This document shows positions 1 through 12,479 of a DNA stretch of 64,000 nt, one piece after another. Below the pieces are notes generated by a model that did not search any database, was not told the origin of the DNA, and saw only the letters and a list, made by a program, of their open reading frames with translations. Within the stretch, counting starts at the first letter, position 1, and the number at the start of each line of letters is the position of its first letter. This DNA is from Membranipora membranacea (taxonomy: Eukaryota > Bryozoa > Gymnolaemata > Cheilostomatida > Membraniporidae), in assembly GCA_914767715.1 (NCBI GenBank), contig OU612066.1:8871001-8935000 (forward strand). The letters are read 5' to 3'. Made by a program: the position numbers and the translations under genes.

Positions 1-1142
1 GAAATTTGGTCCTAAGCATTTTCACCATAATATATTCTTATACTGATACAGATACAGATAACTTGGAGAGGTTGTTAAATCTGATCTGAATTAAATTTTA
101 TGTATGAGCCGGGTGTATTGCATACCATGTTATGATGTTGGAATTTTTCTGTTAGTTCCGTTGTTACAATGACTGTAATATTACAGGTTATGACTTCAAT
201 AAAATACCATAATACCGTAATACCTAAAAACAAGTCAATATTTTACAGCACAAACATCATAGATGCCTTTATTTAGTAGTTAGCTTAGATAACTTTAATT
301 TTATATACATGCCGGGTTTATTGCAAACCATGTTATAATGTTTTAATTTTTCTGTCAGTTGGCAATTTTGATAGACATGCACACCAGCACAATCAGTCGA
401 CTACATTTGTGACAAACTGTGATCTAAACTTACCATCTTTAGCAGCCTACAGGAGTTTTAAAAACATATTTGGGGATGGGAACTGTACAAAACCTTAGTG
501 TTTGAACCACCGAATTCCTAAGTCTTTAGTCTATATACCGCCCTCAATATGTTTTGAAAAATCCTGTAGGCCGCTAACTTGTCGCTCTCTGCCCAATGTA
601 GGTGAACAACAATTTACCACCATCCTGTGTATGGAGGAGTTTGCCACAATGAGGGTTTCCCCCAAACATAACTGTCTGTGTGATCTACATACCAGACTGA
701 TCTTGTTTGAGAGAAAATTTTATAGCTTTATATCTGCATATCCAAAATCTGATATGAATATAATTAGACCAGGACTATGTATACAGTCTACATACCAGAC
801 TGATCTGATTGAGAGCAACTTCTGTATATCTGTATATCTGTATATCTGTGTATCCAAAATACGATATAACCTTGATTAGACCTGGACTCAGAGTTGATAG
901 ATATAGGCAATTGCAAAGTCATCAAGTTTGTTTAAATGTGCATTGAAACAAACTGCTGGAGGAGCCTAGGTATTTTTATGTGAACATTTGAGATATTTCT
1001 TCTGTTTGTCTCTACCAGTTATTTTGTTAAATGTCATTTGTGTCTGATGGATTCATATGTGACTTTTACTGGTACATGGATTAACAGGGGATTATTACAC
1101 TTGCAGCAATGAGAATGTAAGAAAATAATTTTTGGATTTAAT
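1..1142. other. Intergenic repeat-rich stretch
   Basis: No gene is recognised here. The segment from about 500 to 880 is copy 1 of a dispersed repeat that returns at 2750-2990 (same orientation) and 3015-3860 (inverted). A short ATCTGTAT run lies near 825-850. Any open frame over copy 1 is the repeat being read through; it has no protein features and the other copies are interrupted. Confidence 0.6.
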
Positions 1143-1150
1143 GTCTAGAA

Positions 1151-2024
1151 CAGCTGTGGGCAACCTGCGGCCTTTTTGCCAGTGCGGCCTAATGGGTAAT
1201 CTTTTGCGGCCTAATTGTGGCCTTATGCCTGTAAAACTTTTTATACATTAATTTTGATTCCCCTTTTTTTATGTGGAGAACCAAGTATGCATAGCGCTCT
1301 GTAAGCTCAAGATATTTCTAAATAGTGGCCATTTTGTATTATGCATCTAGTTAGCTTCCCAGCCACTCTTACTACTTTATCAAGTTGTTGTCCTTTCGAA
1401 ATAACACAAAACAGTGTATTTTGAATGTTAAAATTACAAGTTTCTCTAACATTATAGTAATTTTTTTTTTTGCAAAACAGTCTCTGTGGACAATAATTCC
1501 CTTTGTGACAAGTGCTCCTGCATTTTGGCTGAAATGTTTCATATTGAATTCTTCATTTCACAATCATTTGCGAAAATTTCCCTCCTTTGAGAGAGGGCGG
1601 GAGCTGTAAGGTGAAAACATTGACAGTACACGAAAAATACTTCCTTCTCCAACAAAACAGTCCTGTATGAAATTTATTTACACTTTAACCCCTGGGAGGG
1701 CGCTACAGCACCCCTCTCGCACCTACCCTGCGCTTTAATCATACACATGAAACATGGGGATACAGACATGTACACAATCAAATCATGAGGTAAAATGACA
1801 TCACAAAACTCAAGAAGATTAGATAAACAAGTTTTTCTGCTGAGTTGATGGTTTTTGCGACATACTGCAGTTTTTAGACATAAATCTGTTTTAGTTTTTA
1901 CAAAATAGGAAGTGTCAAAATTGCTACTCCAGTTCCAATTTTATCCCTGAAAGATATGTTGCGGCCTTTTGAGTTGAGCCGGCGTAAAATGTGGCCTTTT
2001 TCAAGAAAAAGTTGCCCACCAATG
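1151..2024. mobile_element. Non-autonomous hAT-type element
   Basis: The left end CAGCTGTGGGCAAC and the reverse complement of the right end, CATTGGTGGGCAAC, form imperfect terminal inverted repeats. The element is flanked by a perfect 8-bp direct repeat, GTCTAGAA, at 1143-1150 and 2025-2032. An 8-bp target duplication with short inverted ends is the hAT signature. The interior carries GCGGCC-rich subterminal motifs near both ends and no transposase, so this copy is about 874 bp long and non-autonomous. Confidence 0.8.
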
Positions 2025-2360
2025 GTCTAGAACAATGTCACAAGTTTTACACAATTAATTAGGGCAATTGGCGGTCGGCGATATATCATATCCTTTATGT
2101 TAAATGTCAACAAAAAACATATTTTTGAGCAAAAACATAATAGGTGCACTTTGATTATATCAGATTGGCAATCATTAGATCTGCTGCTTCCTAATTAAGA
2201 AAACTTAGATGTATGTCCAAACTTTGTAAGGCTTCAATTATAGAATACAAGAGCCAGAAACACAAAATAAAAAAAGCAGTGTGTTCAAATGTCTGTTGAC
2301 TACAGTTATTCTCGTTGGTCCTCAACATATTTTCATAATTAAAGTAAATGTAGCTAGTAC

Positions 2361-2645
2361 TCTTAAATCTAGGCAGTATCTGAAGTATCTGCCATCTGAT
2401 ACCACTCGAGTTACAAACGACTCTTTCTTGGCTCTCTTCTCCCTATTTGGTAGGTGAAGCCTCTGCATGCTAGCTCCATCAAACAAAAAGAAAGGGGTGA
2501 TATTTGCAGACTTGAAGCCGTTGCAAAATACCATTACTATAGTCACATCCATGCAATAATCACCGCCACTATGAACAGAGAAGCTCAAGAATGAGTGAAT
2601 AAGTTGTTTCCATGATGGAAATATCGTAGTGAGAAAGGTTTCAGC
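2361..2645 (-). pseudogene. Asteroid-type nuclease, exon 1 fragment (locus D)
   Basis: The minus strand reads SGGDYCMDV, then FCNGFKSANITPFFLFDGAS, then YCLDLR before a GT. This lines up with exon 1 of the intact ASTE1-like gene (GGDYDYL, FDGA, CLDKK before its donor). Further upstream, in another frame, FHHGNNLF matches the VIDGNNILF metal-binding segment, so a frameshift separates the two halves. The first acidic residue is replaced (HHGNN for IDGNN). No start methionine and no downstream exons are seen nearby. I read it as a broken duplicate exon, closer to locus B than to the intact gene. Confidence 0.65.
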
Positions 2646-2749
2646 TCAATAAAATTTCTCATCAATATCAGAACAGTACACAATACACAATACGCGCATT
2701 TCTAAATTCGTATGAGAACGTTTTAGCCGGAACTTATTCAATTGTGGAA

Positions 2750-3860
2750 TGTTTTTCTATTGCGAGAACTTTGTGTCTGAACAACCAAAATTCCTGAGTC
2801 TTCAGTCACGCTATTGCCCCAAATATGATTTGAAAAATCCTGTAGGCTGCTAAAATGTGGCTCTCGACTGAATGTAGGAGAAAAACAATCTACCAACATC
2901 CTGTGTATGGAGGAGTTTGTCACAATGGGGGCTTCCCACAAGCATGCCTGTCTGAACAACCTACATACCAGACTGATCTGGTTTAATGCTGCCTGTGGAT
3001 ATATACATATATAGATAGAATGCTATAGAGGTTGCTCTCAAACCAGAATAGTCTGGTATGTAGATCACACAGACAGTTATGTTTGGGGGAAGCCCTCATT
3101 GTTACAAGCTCCTCCATGCACAGGATGGAGGTTAGTGTTGTATTGAGCCAGCAAAAATGAAAATGAGCCGAGCCACTGAAATTTCCCTAAATTCGGGTAC
3201 GAGTCGGGTTGAGTCGAAAAGAGCGCGTGAAATGGATTTTTATTACATTACGACTTCATAAGTCGATGTCCTGCTCCCACACTGTCTTCAGATTTCACAA
3301 TTTAAAAGAATGATGGATATTTATCCACTAATGACTAGTGCAATTAGCTAATAGTACATGTTAAGTTTGATTTAGTTTGTAATATATCATCTAGACATAA
3401 TGAACTATGTTGAGACCAAGTTTCATCAAATTCTGTCAAGTATTTATCGAATTATAGATGAAGTCTGAAGAAAGCTTTATCTAGTGTTGTAAGCTGTTCA
3501 TAATAATCACAGCAATAGCATGACTAATAGCTATAAATGTGTTATCAACGTATAGTCTCTATTTCCGGAATCATCACCTAAAATCCATAGCATAGTGGTT
3601 AAGATCATGGACTGTAGTGCACTAGGTAGGTCTCAGGTTCTTTTGACTAGGTCGCAGTATTTTGACCATCACTGTAGTAGTTGAGACCCGTTAGGATGTA
3701 GACCTCTGACCCGACTTGACCCTAACATGACCCGACCACAGAAACCCGAAACCTGACCCGTTGACTGGACCCTGAATACAACACTCATGGAGGTAAATTG
3801 TTTTTCGCCTACATTGGGCAGAGAGCAACAAATTAGCAGCCTACAGGACCACAGGAAATC
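2750..3860. repeat. Inverted pair of a dispersed repeat, right arm interrupted
   Basis: The segment 2750-2990 matches 500-740 in the same orientation (shared CCTGTGTATGGAGGAGTTTG). The segment 3015-3132, continued at 3787-3860, is the same sequence inverted. The two copies face each other around a short AT-rich spacer at about 2995-3015. The right arm is split by the element at 3133-3786. Copy 1 shows what the unsplit sequence looked like. Confidence 0.7.
3133..3786. mobile_element. Second hAT-type element nested in a repeat
   Basis: The element starts TAGTGTTGTATT and ends AATACAACACTC, so the ends are inverted repeats. It is flanked on both sides by the 8-bp repeat ATGGAGGT (3125-3132 and 3787-3794). 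The uninterrupted repeat copy near 600-640 serves as an empty site. Subterminal GACCCG and CGGGT motifs recur inside. No transposase frame exists. The stretch 3590-3660 has an A-box-like AGCATAGTGGTTAAG and may be a small SINE carried within. Confidence 0.75.
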
Positions 3861-3997
3861 ACGGGTGTAAAGGACTGATGATGGTAGTTACGTATACCAA
3901 TAGAGTAATAGGACAGCATGGCTGTTGGGTATATATATATGGGATGTTTGCTCAGAAATAATCATTCGCTGCTTGTAGTCTTCACATCATCTTCATA

Positions 3998-4093
3998 ATG
4001 AGAGTTCTAGAAGCTTTAGTGGTTGTTGGTTTTATAAGCTTGTGCAGCTCTGCAAGTATTCCATCAGTTCAGAAAAGAAATGCATATGGATGA
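3998..4093 (+). CDS. Candidate 31-residue secreted peptide ORF
   Basis: The frame begins MRVLEALVVVGFISLCSSAS, a good signal peptide (charged start, hydrophobic core, small residues before a likely cut after SSA). It goes on SIPSVQKRNAYG and stops. The KR pair followed by a short segment ending in Gly resembles a prohormone layout, but the product would be tiny. A TATATATA run lies at about 3931-3939, roughly 60 bp before the ATG. Alternatively this is only the first exon of a secreted protein, splicing at a weak donor inside it. No family is recognised and it may not be a gene. Confidence 0.3.
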   Translation: MRVLEALVVVGFISLCSSASIPSVQKRNAYG

Positions 4094-4299
4094 GCTCATC
4101 TCAATTGATCATCCTCCTGCATAATCAGAAACACTGGAAACAATCACTAAAGAGCCTCATGTTATTTATCGGTCGGTCGGGTCGGTCGATGATTCTCTTC
4201 TATGTAATCAGTGAATTCAAACTGATTTTTAGCTGACATGTCTCTTTTATAATGATGATAAGTTTGCGACTTGTTATGATGACACTATATAAATTTTAT

Positions 4300-5932
4300 T
4301 GCATTTTCTGTACTGTCAGGTCAAGGAGTCAGAGTTAGAGTTAGAGTTAGTTGTCTCTAACTCCTTGGTCAGATCTAATTTATAAGTTAAATTGTATCTT
4401 GATCGACAAATTATAAAGTACATGTAATCAGAAATGAAAATACAAACTTCTTAAATTTTTATGAATCACTTGTAACAAGTTACGCTTATATTTATTTCAG
4501 GGCAGCTATCAGATGGCTCAACTAGATCACATATAAAACTTACATTGTTATGTAATGTTAATAAAATGAGACACTCAAAACATTGTATTTTCTCTCAATC
4601 CATGACAGACATAATTACCCTTGTGATATTTTAATTTAGTCTCTCTCTTTACTCTATATGTTCTTACATCTCATCTAGCCAATGCATTTAATGCAGGCTT
4701 ACATTTAGTTACCGCCAAGGTAAGGTATAGGAGTTGTGCTCTCACTGGTTGTACATTAACTTTATTTCAAATTTGAACTGAAGAATGATTATGGCATATC
4801 AGATCACCGAAAATGATTGCAGATGGTTATAGTTTGATAATTCTACTGAATTGAAGAAGGTTGAATTTATAGTTGATGAAGCTTTTTTCCTGTGTTCAAT
4901 CATGAGATCTCAATTTGACGCTTGATCTTTAATAATTCTCAACATCTTAGCATGTAACTTTGACAACCATCAAAGTATCCTTTATAATGGGACATCATCC
5001 ACCAAGTCAGGACAAAATTTCTTGGCAAATATATGCAAATATATGCAATATATTTTCTTGCTGTTTAGGTCATGGAAATATCACTTCAAATACAGTTCAT
5101 AAACCCAGCAATGTTGCTAGGTCGTCAGATTTTATTGGCCAAATTGCAACATTATTATTCGTTGCTATTTCAAATGCAGGTTCATTGCACCCTCAAGGGC
5201 GGTTATTTACCATGCCATATACGCTGAAGTTCCATTGATGTCTATATCAGAGCTAGGACATATAATTCAATAGTGGAATTTTATTTCAATTTCTCTGAGT
5301 TGTCCATGCATTACGTTCACAAGGTTTGGAAAACAGAAAAAAATCTTACTTGCAATCACTGAAGGAGTTAAGAGTAGTTAGAGACTGCATTCTGACTACC
5401 AACCCAATTAAAGTTTAAATTTTCTTGAATCATTTTTGAGCCAGAAAGGTCAGCCATAAAAAAATTTCATTTTTGTGGTAAAAGTTAAATTGACAATTTT
5501 GTTTTATAGCAACAATAACCACAGAGTTCTATATTTGTACTAGTCAGTCGAAATTTTTACATATGTGATAAAATTGTTTGTTTTGTGCACGAAAAGAAAA
5601 TGTTATAATAAATGGCTTAGGCAGCTGACAAGGTGTTTGGTGGTCAGCAATAAAAATTTCTTCATGAAAGTCCACACCAAATATTTAGAGCTAGTGGCAT
5701 AATTCGGTGTGGTTCAACATGAGCTAAATCTGTGTTCAACTCATACCATATATATAGCTATTGAATTAAACTTAAATTTTAACTGACAACATTTCAAGTA
5801 ATAATGGTGAATCTCACAATATAGGCATCTCAATAATCCTGCATGGATCTTATCAATAATTTTGTTTTGTGCAAGATATCCTTTTGTGAATCGAGCTAAT
5901 TCTGAGACTGAAAACGCTATCTTCATGACATT
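4300..5932. other. Intergenic, no clear gene
   Basis: An AT-rich stretch downstream of the ASTE1-like gene. It has a short GAGTTA repeat with fold-back potential at 4325-4366. I see no exon with convincing splice sites and family motifs, and no recognisable transposon ends. Confidence 0.5.
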
Positions 5933-8900
5933 CTATGATGAATCCGAGTCATTTAGCAGAGCAAAGCGATTTGTGGTTTGTGCAATGTTACCAGCCTTGG
6001 TCTTAGCGCCTCCCTACAAGTAAAACACATACCAAATATAACCATGCTTGTTTGTTGGCATTCACTATTAAAAGGCAGTGTACTATATCTGGCCAATTTT
6101 CAATTTATTATTTTTTATTTTGATTGCCTTACTCTATCATAATTATGAATAGACTACTTTACATGCTGATAGGATCAGAATTGGAGCTTACTAGTAGTAT
6201 TACATCGATACAGACCTGGCGCTTTCCTTTTTTTTCCTTGGAGACTGTCTGTTGTGCATCAGCAAGAGCCTTCAAAGTTTCGATAATGTGGCTATAAAAC
6301 CTGAAAAAAAGAAGGAATCAACGTACTGTGTAAAACTCCGAAGAGCTTTTTGGATAATATCGTAGTATCTGATTTTGACAATATATCATTCAATTTACAG
6401 TCAAACATCAAGCATAAATCATTCAAACCTCATTTTCTGATTAGCTTTTTCTTAGTCTTGATTGAATATTTTTCTTCCTGTTTTTCTCGATAGCTAAATT
6501 CGAATGAGAGTTAAGCCAATGGTGTTAAAAAAACATTTTGGAATTTTGTGCTCATAGAATCGGAGGATGATAAGAATGAGTCATTGAGTATGCATTGACC
6601 AAGAGCCAGCCCATTACACCATAAACCCATGTTATTGCAAAGCCATGTCTCTCTAGGTCAGAATATAAATATCCCTTGAGACTCAGACCTATAAAATCTG
6701 GGACGAGTGTCTTCTGGCATCTTCGCTATAATCACTCGCCATCCGCCATATTTCTGTGCATGTTGATAGAACAGGTGGAAGCAGCTGCCTTTGACTGTGG
6801 AAGGTATCCTTAGAGTGTGTTTGATTCCCAGTAATCCAAGAAGATCTAGGCTGTCACTGCAAAATCGACAACATTAATCAGTTTCATTGTCGGACACACT
6901 TGTATGCTTAACACTGCACCAATTCATATGCTCCTTCCCATTTAATTTGACAATTAAGGGAAACAGAATTGTGAAAATTTTCAAGACATTTAGCTTTTTA
7001 ACTAAAAGGAACTTCACTTACTGTAAGACAGTTTGAAATTGCGAATATTGATGAACACATTTTACATTCATTTTCCCAGTCGGCTTGACAAGGCGATTCA
7101 CCCAATCCATATCAGCTATGCAGGCCAGCAAACTGACTAAATGTCTGTGAAAATAAAAGTTTAATCTCATGTTTATCAGCATACAAAACTGCCTACAGAT
7201 CAGTACTGACCACCATGAAAAGGATAAGTATGTATCCTCATATATATTGTTTATGACACAACAACAAGTACATCTACTACAAAATCATGTGGTCATATCA
7301 CCAACACGCTCTATCATCAATATCCATCAGTTCCAGCTGAATTAGAAATTATCATGGATGTTGTTGTTAATCACCTTGTGTAATACCGGATCCCTCCCCA
7401 TACTTAAGACCAAACTAGACAAGTGTGTGATCCATTCGCAAGGTTTCAAACATAGGTTTAAAGCTGACTGTCTTGCACCTCAAGCTTTATTAGACGGGTA
7501 AAGTTCTAGCTTACTTCTCTGATGGTTGTGGATTCCCATTATTCATCCAGAAGATAATTATACTAGCCAAGAGAGTTTCATCTAGAGTTCTTCCGAAGGA
7601 AGATGACACACCAACAAGCCGGTTATGAAAAATCTGTAGTCTGTCTAATTTAGGAAGCTCAAATATAGCACGGAGTGCATATTTCGCTCTGTCCGATGTG
7701 GGGATCTTGACTCTGAAAGGCACAACTTTCTTTTTCTCTCTATCATACTCTGTCACAGTATCAATTGGTGTGGGTACCGATGCAGCTAATATCTCGTACA
7801 AGAGAGCTCTGATGCTTTCTGAGCATCTCCATGTGCTTTCTTCATTAGTATCCTCTACCTAAAATAACGATTTACGATGATATACTCTATACATTTAGGT
7901 ACTTTAACTATTAATATAATTTCCTCTTTAATGTTCCTGTAACTGTGACAGGAGACAACTGGGCTATCTAACACAAGTGATATCATTTATAAATACAGCA
8001 TAACAATGTAACAGGTTAAGGAAAAGGTGGTAGGTTTGTAGTAAACTAGATTTGTGATTCCCAACCCTTATATTGATATTTATGATTAACAAAAAAACAT
8101 GTCAAGCACAATCGGTTGAATTTGTTGGGACTTGTTTTGCATGGAGTTATCATCTATTCGGCGCCATCACATTGTTTAATTAGGAGTTTTGTGAAAATTA
8201 AATAATTTCTAGGAGTTGTTTTGTCATGTCACAAGAGCAGACAATTCAGAGTTGTTAATAATTTGTGTGGATTTATTTTTGGGAGTAATACAAAAACAAC
8301 GAACCAGCGGATAGAAAAGTCTGTTCTGACATGACAGCACGCTGAGTAAAGTATTAGAAAAGAGACCTTTCCTACAAATACGCCAAAACTTTCCTGGCAG
8401 GGATTCTGTGTACCCGTCAAAACTCTATAAAATAATGCTAAAACAAGTGAATACACTTTGTACAATAAATGTCAATGTCAATTATAAGTGTCCTTATTAC
8501 TCGAGCGATTCAACTTTTGACCTTTCTCAATATATGTGTGCACCATCGGCCATACGTTATTAGCATTGTCAAAACATTTGTTTTTGTTGCATTTAGTATT
8601 TTCACCCGATGGTCAATACAAATAAAACTGTCTATTTATATTATTTATCAAATTGAATTGTTTTTTTTTAACATGTTTACTCTCAGATTCAAATACTCAA
8701 AGCTTTCAACATGTTAAGTACACATGGTAAAAAGTCAAAGTTGGTATATTATTATGAACGCCAAATATGCAGAGAAATTTACAAGTTCGGCCAACTTACC
8801 TCTCCCTTCAGAAAGTAGTCGATGAAATCTTTTGGATCATATTGGTAGGCTTCGCACCCTCTCTTAATTTTCACACGATCTGCTTGGTGATCCTTTGTTA

Positions 8901-11629
8901 CGATAGCATCGATGGTTTCATCAAGCGTTGCATGCTAGAGATAGACATACAAATGAATATAGCAACATTATTTGCATTCTGAAAAAAATCTAGCGTTCCT
9001 CTTCCTAATCATTTTATGCACACGCTGTAAGCCAGTGAACACACAAAGGCATAGTCACATTCATGATAAGTCAATGACAACCTTCACTTTTGTCATGAAA
9101 TCAGACACAATAGCTCAGTTGGTTAAAGCGTCTTGAGTTCATATCCCACTGCAGTCTACCGACTACTGACCTCAATTGACGCCCTAGTTGTGCTCCGACC
9201 TGGCAGCAAACTGAGAGCAACTTGGTGCTGAAGACTCGGACAGAGACAGACTTGCGATGTTAACCCCACATAAACCCAGTTAAAAGTACCACACAGAGCA
9301 ACCAATACTTGACACACAACTGTGAGAGCAGATGGCAAGTTTGCACAGGCGCATAAAGCTCAGCCGCAAACTACATGATACTTACTCTGGCTATCCAGAG
9401 CATTACTTGCTCCATCTGTCTGCCATTACCGGATGGTTCGATATGTTTCTGTATGAATCTTCCAATCTGTGATTTCGACTGCAAGCTTACACCACCACAT
9501 ATGTACGGCAATATAAGTAAATTTTCCTCATTTTTTATATTGAAGCTCTCTGCAAGTCCTTCCCGTAAATATACCTTCCTCTTGCTGCCCATACTAATTT
9601 TAGAAAAAAGTAACAAGAATATTATCACATAAACCAAAACCACACATCAGCAGAGACCCTAAACAATAAGAACACCTGGGGTTTAAGCCACAGATGTTTG
9701 AGCGGAATGAGGGTAAAAAAATATCAATTACAACTATCATTTTTCGATAATATGTTAACTTAACTTTAATGGGCAAAAGACAAATGGGCAATTCACCATT
9801 TTAGAAGATTACACGGAAATTCAGGAGAATTACCATTTTAGCTGCTGATACTGAAGTGCCCACATCTTAACTATATTTAACCAGATAGTAACAGTGATGT
9901 AAGTTGATAAGTCTAAGTCGTCATTGCGGAGAGGGTTACCCCTCAAGAGTACAGGGGACCCATGGTACTCAAGCCGCACCGTATACCCTTGTCCGCCGGA
10001 ACTCGGGAAGAGGGGGATCTTTTTACTGCATACGTGTTGTGCAAACACACAGTGGACTTCCGATGTTTTTAGTCCCGTTCCGCAAGGACCTAGCTAAGAT
10101 TAATGGCGCGCCAGTATCAAATCAGAAATCACTGCCGGCGCCGGGAATTGAACCTGGACCGCACTGATCACAGGTCCGCACCCTTAACCATCAGACCACT
10201 TCTGACTCCGATATAAGGTGATATTTCAAGTGTTATTTTGTACAATCTTCACCTTTATCAAAGAGAAATCTGGAAATCGCTGCATTGATTTTAAGTAGAT
10301 TAAAAGTTTGCAATACCCTTCTATTATCTCTTGGCAATGGTACTGTAAATATTGCAGCAAAGATAAGCACATCAATTGATTTGATGAAAAAGATAATAAA
10401 ATGTAAACCTATCTAGAGGTGAAACCATATCAGTACAACAGATAACTCCTGCTGGCAGATCATACAGAAAGAAATCACTGTCATCGCTGACAACTGGGCA
10501 GCCCAAGTGATGTGCCAGGCTGGCAATCATCTTATCTGCTTCACCGTCAACAACACATAGCGGCACCTCCAAACTCCTCAGTGTCTCCAACATGGTCTGA
10601 AAGAAATACGTAAGAAATTTGGGTTTCAAATTACGTCGCTAGACACTCATACACTTAATTCACATGTCAGCCAAATATGGTAAGCCCAAGCAGGACATTG
10701 ATCAGTGAACAGGTGCTGTAACATTAACCAACAACCTCACTCAGTATAAAGGTAGGAATAGTTTTTGTGTCGAAGTTGTCTAATCTGTTGAGAAAAGGGA
10801 TAGGTGTACAGAAATGGGGAAAGTTCAGGTTGCCGAGGCAGTTTCTATCCAAGTTTTCTTTTGCTAGGTCTCGTCCGCAGCCATTGAGACTAATTAGCAA
10901 GTTCACAGAGTAGTATAACTTCCCAAATCTATCAATCACCCTGTGACTGTAGTTTAACTATTTATCTGTGTAGTACTACAAGCTGACACCACCCATCTCA
11001 GTTTTATGATACAGTGGCACAGAATAAGCCATGATTTTGCTGACTTAATTGAGATGAAAAAGACAGAGTCCTTGAAGAAAGTTCTATATTACGCTTGGAA
11101 AGCAAAGAAATTAAAGCCAATCCAGGTATACATCTTTCAGAAGAAAAAATTGATTCTGTTTGTGCAATTGTGTATGCAACAGGACAGCATGTTCACAATA
11201 TTATAGCTATTATCATGATTCTCCTTTCTACACTGAAATTACCTTCTTGTCGAGACATTGCCTGAAGGGATGGTCTTTCCGTGCAGGTCCCTCCTTCATT
11301 AGATCTTTAACAACAGATATTGTATTACATGATTTCTCTTTCCTATGTTCTAGAGTAGATTCACGGCCAGCCCCATCAAAAACGAAATATGGCTTTATAT
11401 TCAACTTCTTCAACCCATCACAGAAATCTCTCAATCGTTCAGATAGGTAGTCATAATCTCCTCCATAACAGCTTTCTCTGGTGGTCTGTAGAACCCGCAA
11501 GAATTCAAATAGAATGTTGTTACCATCTATTACAAGACTTTGATCCTTGATGTTCTTTACAGCATGTACACTGTGAGGTTGTTTCACACCTAAGTTTTTT
11601 ACAAACTCACTAATCTCATGAATACCCAT
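5933..11629 (-). CDS. ASTE1: ASTE1-like (asteroid homologue) XPG/FEN1-fold nuclease, 9 exons, complete
   Basis: Exons, in transcript order: 11629-11243, 10596-10409, 9593-9386, 8934-8800, 7858-7515, 7144-7022, 6856-6689, 6300-6216, 6013-5933. All phases join to a 572-residue protein starting MGIHEISEFV; human ASTE1 is of similar size (about 680). The XPG-type acidic residues are present: D35 (IDGNN), D85 (VFDGA), E148 and D150 (GEADKM), D168 and D170 (SDDSD). The asteroid-type C-terminal region follows, including VTEYDREKKK around residue 330, and the chain ends NRFALLNDSDSS. In vertebrates ASTE1 is a single-strand/flap DNA endonuclease that trims 3' overhangs in end-joining repair. The metal ligands suggest this one is active. 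Intron 2 holds a SINE at 9915-10205 and intron 3 one at 9111-9330. The start was chosen because the family begins MGI/MGV. Exon 2's donor (GTTTAC) is weak. Confidence 0.9.
9111..9330 (+). repeat. tRNA-derived SINE, family A, copy 1
   Basis: An A-box-like TAGCTCAGTTGGTTAAAGCG and a B-box-like GAGTTCATATCCC are followed by a body with TGTGCTCCGACCTGGCAGC and AAACTGAGAGCAACTTGG. The same body occurs inverted at 30615-30832. This copy lies in intron 3 of the ASTE1-like gene, antisense to it. Confidence 0.7.
9915..10205 (-). repeat. tRNA-derived SINE, family B
   Basis: On the minus strand AGTGGTCTGATGGTTAAGGG (A box) and GGTCCAGGTTCAATTCCC (B box) are followed by a roughly 200-bp body much richer in GC than its surroundings. 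It sits in intron 2 of the ASTE1-like gene in the sense direction. Confidence 0.7.
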
Positions 11630-11639
11630 AGTCAGCTGA

Positions 11640-12470
11640 CAGTTACTTGTTGGGCTTATGCTCTGAACTCAATCCTGGTACAAGGTGCCATATTTACTGT
11701 ATGACCACGCGACAGTCACCTGACTAAAACCGTTACAACAAGATGCATTCTTCCGGATATAATGCAGTCTCTAATAAAATATTCATTGATTTATGGATTT
11801 GTTTCATAGTGTTTTATTGTTTTATATTATCAAGACAGGCATGGATAAAAGTTTTATGTTCGAAATAACAACCAAATAAAAGAAAAAGACAATAGTTTAT
11901 ACAAATTGTTGCCCACAGAAAATTGATTTTTTTAATAATCAAACATTGCGCAAACGATCCAAAAAGCTACTAGGGACTGAGCTCGATGTCAAATGAAAAT
12001 TGTGAGAATGTCTATTGGAAAATACAGCTCCCTGATTGGAGAATGGTGAGTTGAAAATGCTATTCTAAGAATGGTACAATTCAATGGGCTTATGACATTG
12101 AGTTTTGACTCAAACAATATAGTGTGCGCGTAATAAGTTTCATTTCTTTCTTCTATATAATAATATGTATATGTTCTCTTTTGTATGATCATTTTTAGTC
12201 CATTGAGCAATTGTGCAAGACTTCTAAGAGTTACTGCTGATCAATAATCAGGTAATGTCAACAACTCAACAACTCTTTACTGATCACTCAGTGATAGCAT
12301 TAATTTGAATGCCAGTAACACAATCCCTAATAGCTGTTGTTTGTACAACATTTATTGGTCTAACTAAAAACCAACGATTTTATTCTGCTGCCATATACAC
12401 TTGTGTTGGCAGCAAGCTGTGATGCAATGCATTATTAGATCGATCTACAACCTGACATTTCCCAAGGTCC
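11640..12470. other. Intergenic, upstream of the ASTE1-like gene
   Basis: This includes the presumed promoter of the ASTE1-like gene just above 11629. No TATA box is obvious there. The rest is AT-rich sequence without recognisable exons or element ends. Confidence 0.5.
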
Positions 12471-12479
12471 AAGTTTCTC

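Noticed and set aside
502-879. A 125-codon frame at the left edge
   Set aside because: It lies in a dispersed repeat whose other copies at 2750 and 3015 are interrupted. No coding features.
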